Shown one piece after another: positions 6,471 to 7,515 of a stretch of 7,515 nucleotides of DNA; position 1 is the stretch's first letter; every line of letters starts with the position of its first letter. The notes below the pieces were generated by a model. That model had not been told where the DNA came from, did not search any database, and worked only from the letters and a program-made list of their open reading frames with translations. Made by a program: the position numbers and the translations under genes. Source of the DNA: Gemmatimonadales bacterium UBA7835 (GTDB taxonomy: Bacteria; Gemmatimonadota; Gemmatimonadetes; Longimicrobiales; Gaopeijiaceae); contig DLTN01000119.1 of NCBI GenBank assembly GCA_002500925.1, positions 8,317 through 15,831 on the forward strand. Direction: 5' to 3'.

Positions 6471-6938
6471 TCAAACCCCGCTCGCGTTGCCCTTGTAGAG
6501 CGCGTCTAGAACGCCGTTTACGAAACGCGGTGACTCATCCCCCCCATACGCCTCCGCAAGAAGAATCGCCTCTTGGATAGCTACTTTGGGGGGGATCTCC
6601 TCTAGGTACAAAAGCTCAACTACGCCGAGTCTGAGCACCGCCCGATCGATACGTGACAATCGATCCAGACTCCAATTGTCCAAATAGCACCGCAATGTGG
6701 TATCGATCTCTGTGAGATGCTCATCCAAAAACAGCAAAAGCTGCCTTATGTATGGAAGGCGTCTCGGCGAGATGCGTCGTGTCGCAGTCGTATCTACTAA
6801 CACGTCCCGAAGAGATCCCTCGAGGCCATTACTTTCCCAGCGGTAATGAATCTGCAGCGCCCACGCACGAGCCCGACTTCGGTCGATCCGCTCCGACCGT
6901 TCAAGCTTCTTGAGAGGCTCCATCCCTTGAGAGTTCAC
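6471..6938 (-). CDS. nusB: Transcription antitermination factor NusB
   Basis: NusB binds boxA RNA with NusE (ribosomal protein S10) and supports antitermination of rRNA operons. The 155-residue, all-helical protein shows the N-terminal arginine-rich RNA-binding helix SRARAWALQIHYRWE (21-35), the central DNWSLDRLSRIDRAVLRLG (87-105) and the C-terminal IPPKVAIQEAILLAEAYGGD (115-134) plus RFVNGVLDAL (138-147), all typical. GTG 6938 forms GTGA with the ribH stop, a 4-base overlap, with GGCGGAA a few bases upstream; ATG 6923 (residue 6) is a possible alternative start. Linkage of ribH and nusB is a widespread arrangement in bacteria, so the context supports the call. All expected core motifs are intact. 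Confidence 0.95.
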   Translation of the reverse strand: MNSQGMEPLKKLERSERIDRSRARAWALQIHYRWESNGLEGSLRDVLVDTTATRRISPRRLPYIRQLLLFLDEHLTEIDTTLRCYLDNWSLDRLSRIDRAVLRLGVVELLYLEEIPPKVAIQEAILLAEAYGGDESPRFVNGVLDALYKGNASGV

Positions 6939-7429
6939 GTTTCCGCCCGAATTTCCCGCATTACGCTCACCATTTCGATGGCAGCCATCGCTGACTCATA
7001 ACCCTTATTCTGTACCCCGGACCCAGCTCGGGCCTTAGCCTGTTCAAGGGTGTCCGTCGTGAGCACCCCGAACACCACCGGAATCAGAGCTGATCGGGCT
7101 ACCACACCCAGACCCCTGGAAGCTTCTTGACACACATACTCGAAATGAGGTGTCTCTCCTCGTATCACGCAGCCTAGGGTCACAACAGCATCGAACCTCC
7201 CTGCCTCGACCGCCTGAGCCGCCGCCTGAGGAAGCTCCCACGCTCCAGGAACGCGAAAAGTCACCACGTCTTCCTCGCGAGCACCGTGCTCCGCTAGGGC
7301 TTCTAATGCCCCCCGAAGCAGTCCGTTAGTGACCTCTTTGTTAAATCGTGCTGTGATGATGGCCACACGAAGACCACTCGCATCGAGTGCGCCTCGACGG
7401 CTTTCGATCGGAGAGCCCCCGATGCTCAC
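6935..7429 (-). CDS. ribH: 6,7-dimethyl-8-ribityllumazine synthase
   Basis: RibH condenses 5-amino-6-ribitylamino-uracil with 3,4-dihydroxy-2-butanone 4-phosphate to give the lumazine precursor of riboflavin; the family forms pentamers or 60-mer capsids. The 164-residue protein has ITARFN (25-30, with the substrate-stacking F29), FRVPGAWELP (58-67), GCVIRGETPHFEYV (86-99, with the likely catalytic H95), PVVFGVLTTDT (117-127) and NKGYESA (141-147). The N-terminus has about ten residues more than the shortest members. GTG 7429 forms a 4-base GTGA overlap with the stop of the upstream ribA/ribBA gene, with AGGA eight bases upstream, so the two are probably translationally coupled. nusB overlaps the end in the same way. 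Assignment is very secure. Confidence 0.97.
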   Translation of the reverse strand: MSIGGSPIESRRGALDASGLRVAIITARFNKEVTNGLLRGALEALAEHGAREEDVVTFRVPGAWELPQAAAQAVEAGRFDAVVTLGCVIRGETPHFEYVCQEASRGLGVVARSALIPVVFGVLTTDTLEQAKARAGSGVQNKGYESAMAAIEMVSVMREIRAET

Positions 7430-7515
7430 AAGATGTGTCCTAGCTTGGCCTTCTTTGTAGCTAAATAATCGCGGTTGTACTCACCGGGTTCGACAAGCAA
7501 GGGCTCACGTCCGGT
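7426..7515 (-). CDS. ribBA: GTP cyclohydrolase II C-terminus (RibA or fused RibBA), partial
   Basis: Only the last 29 codons and the TGA stop (7428-7426) are inside the window; the rest lies beyond the right edge. The tail reads YNRDYLATKKAKLGHIL at its end, the usual C-terminus of GTP cyclohydrolase II, where NxxYLxTKxxKxGHxL is well conserved. This enzyme opens the GTP imidazole ring in the first step of riboflavin synthesis. Whether it is a stand-alone RibA or fused to a DHBP synthase domain (RibBA) cannot be seen; the fused form is common directly upstream of ribH, so that symbol is an inference. The 4-base overlap with ribH fits a riboflavin operon. Confidence 0.85.
   Translation of the reverse strand, partial: TGREPLLVEPGEYNRDYLATKKAKLGHIL

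Overview
The window is a compact run of bacterial housekeeping genes, all on the minus strand, so it is transcribed from high coordinates to low. In transcription order it holds: the last 29 codons of a GTP cyclohydrolase II (ribA or fused ribBA), ribH (lumazine synthase), nusB (antitermination factor), a GT4-type glycosyltransferase, metK (SAM synthetase), a bifunctional-nuclease (DUF151/BFN) family protein, an unrecognised protein with a signal peptide and one membrane anchor, recO (recombination mediator), and the first three quarters of selB (selenocysteine-specific elongation factor), which runs off the left edge. I see no tRNA, rRNA, CRISPR array, insertion sequence, phage gene or long repeat, and no real gene on the plus strand.

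Organism: a free-living-type bacterium with de novo riboflavin synthesis and a selenocysteine decoding system. The base composition is moderate by eye, and GTG and TTG starts are unusually common (most of the intact genes). A BFN protein next to a secreted, anchored hypothetical and recO is a combination I associate loosely with Gemmatimonadota or related environmental phyla. That is a low-confidence inference, not something the sequence proves.

Layout: 7515-6471 is a tightly coupled cluster in which ribBA/ribH and ribH/nusB each overlap by four bases (GTGA). The GT4 gene follows nusB after 28 bases. A 216-base spacer (5326-5111) separates the GT4 gene from metK; it holds several hairpins and one pair of mutually exclusive pairings, and it ends at the metK ribosome binding site, so it is the best candidate for a regulatory RNA leader. 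A 120-base spacer separates metK from the BFN gene. BFN, the anchored protein, recO and selB are then packed with gaps of 22 and 3 bases and a 26-base overlap, which suggests one transcript.

Function: the products belong to different pathways (flavin, transcription, cell-surface or metabolite glycosylation, methyl donor supply, nucleic acid maintenance, selenoprotein translation), so this looks like a conserved housekeeping neighbourhood and not one dedicated system. I found no convincing new defence or mobile system. The most interesting leads are the metK leader, the unrecognised anchored protein, and a weak selenocysteine-like context around the UGA stop of the GT4 gene.
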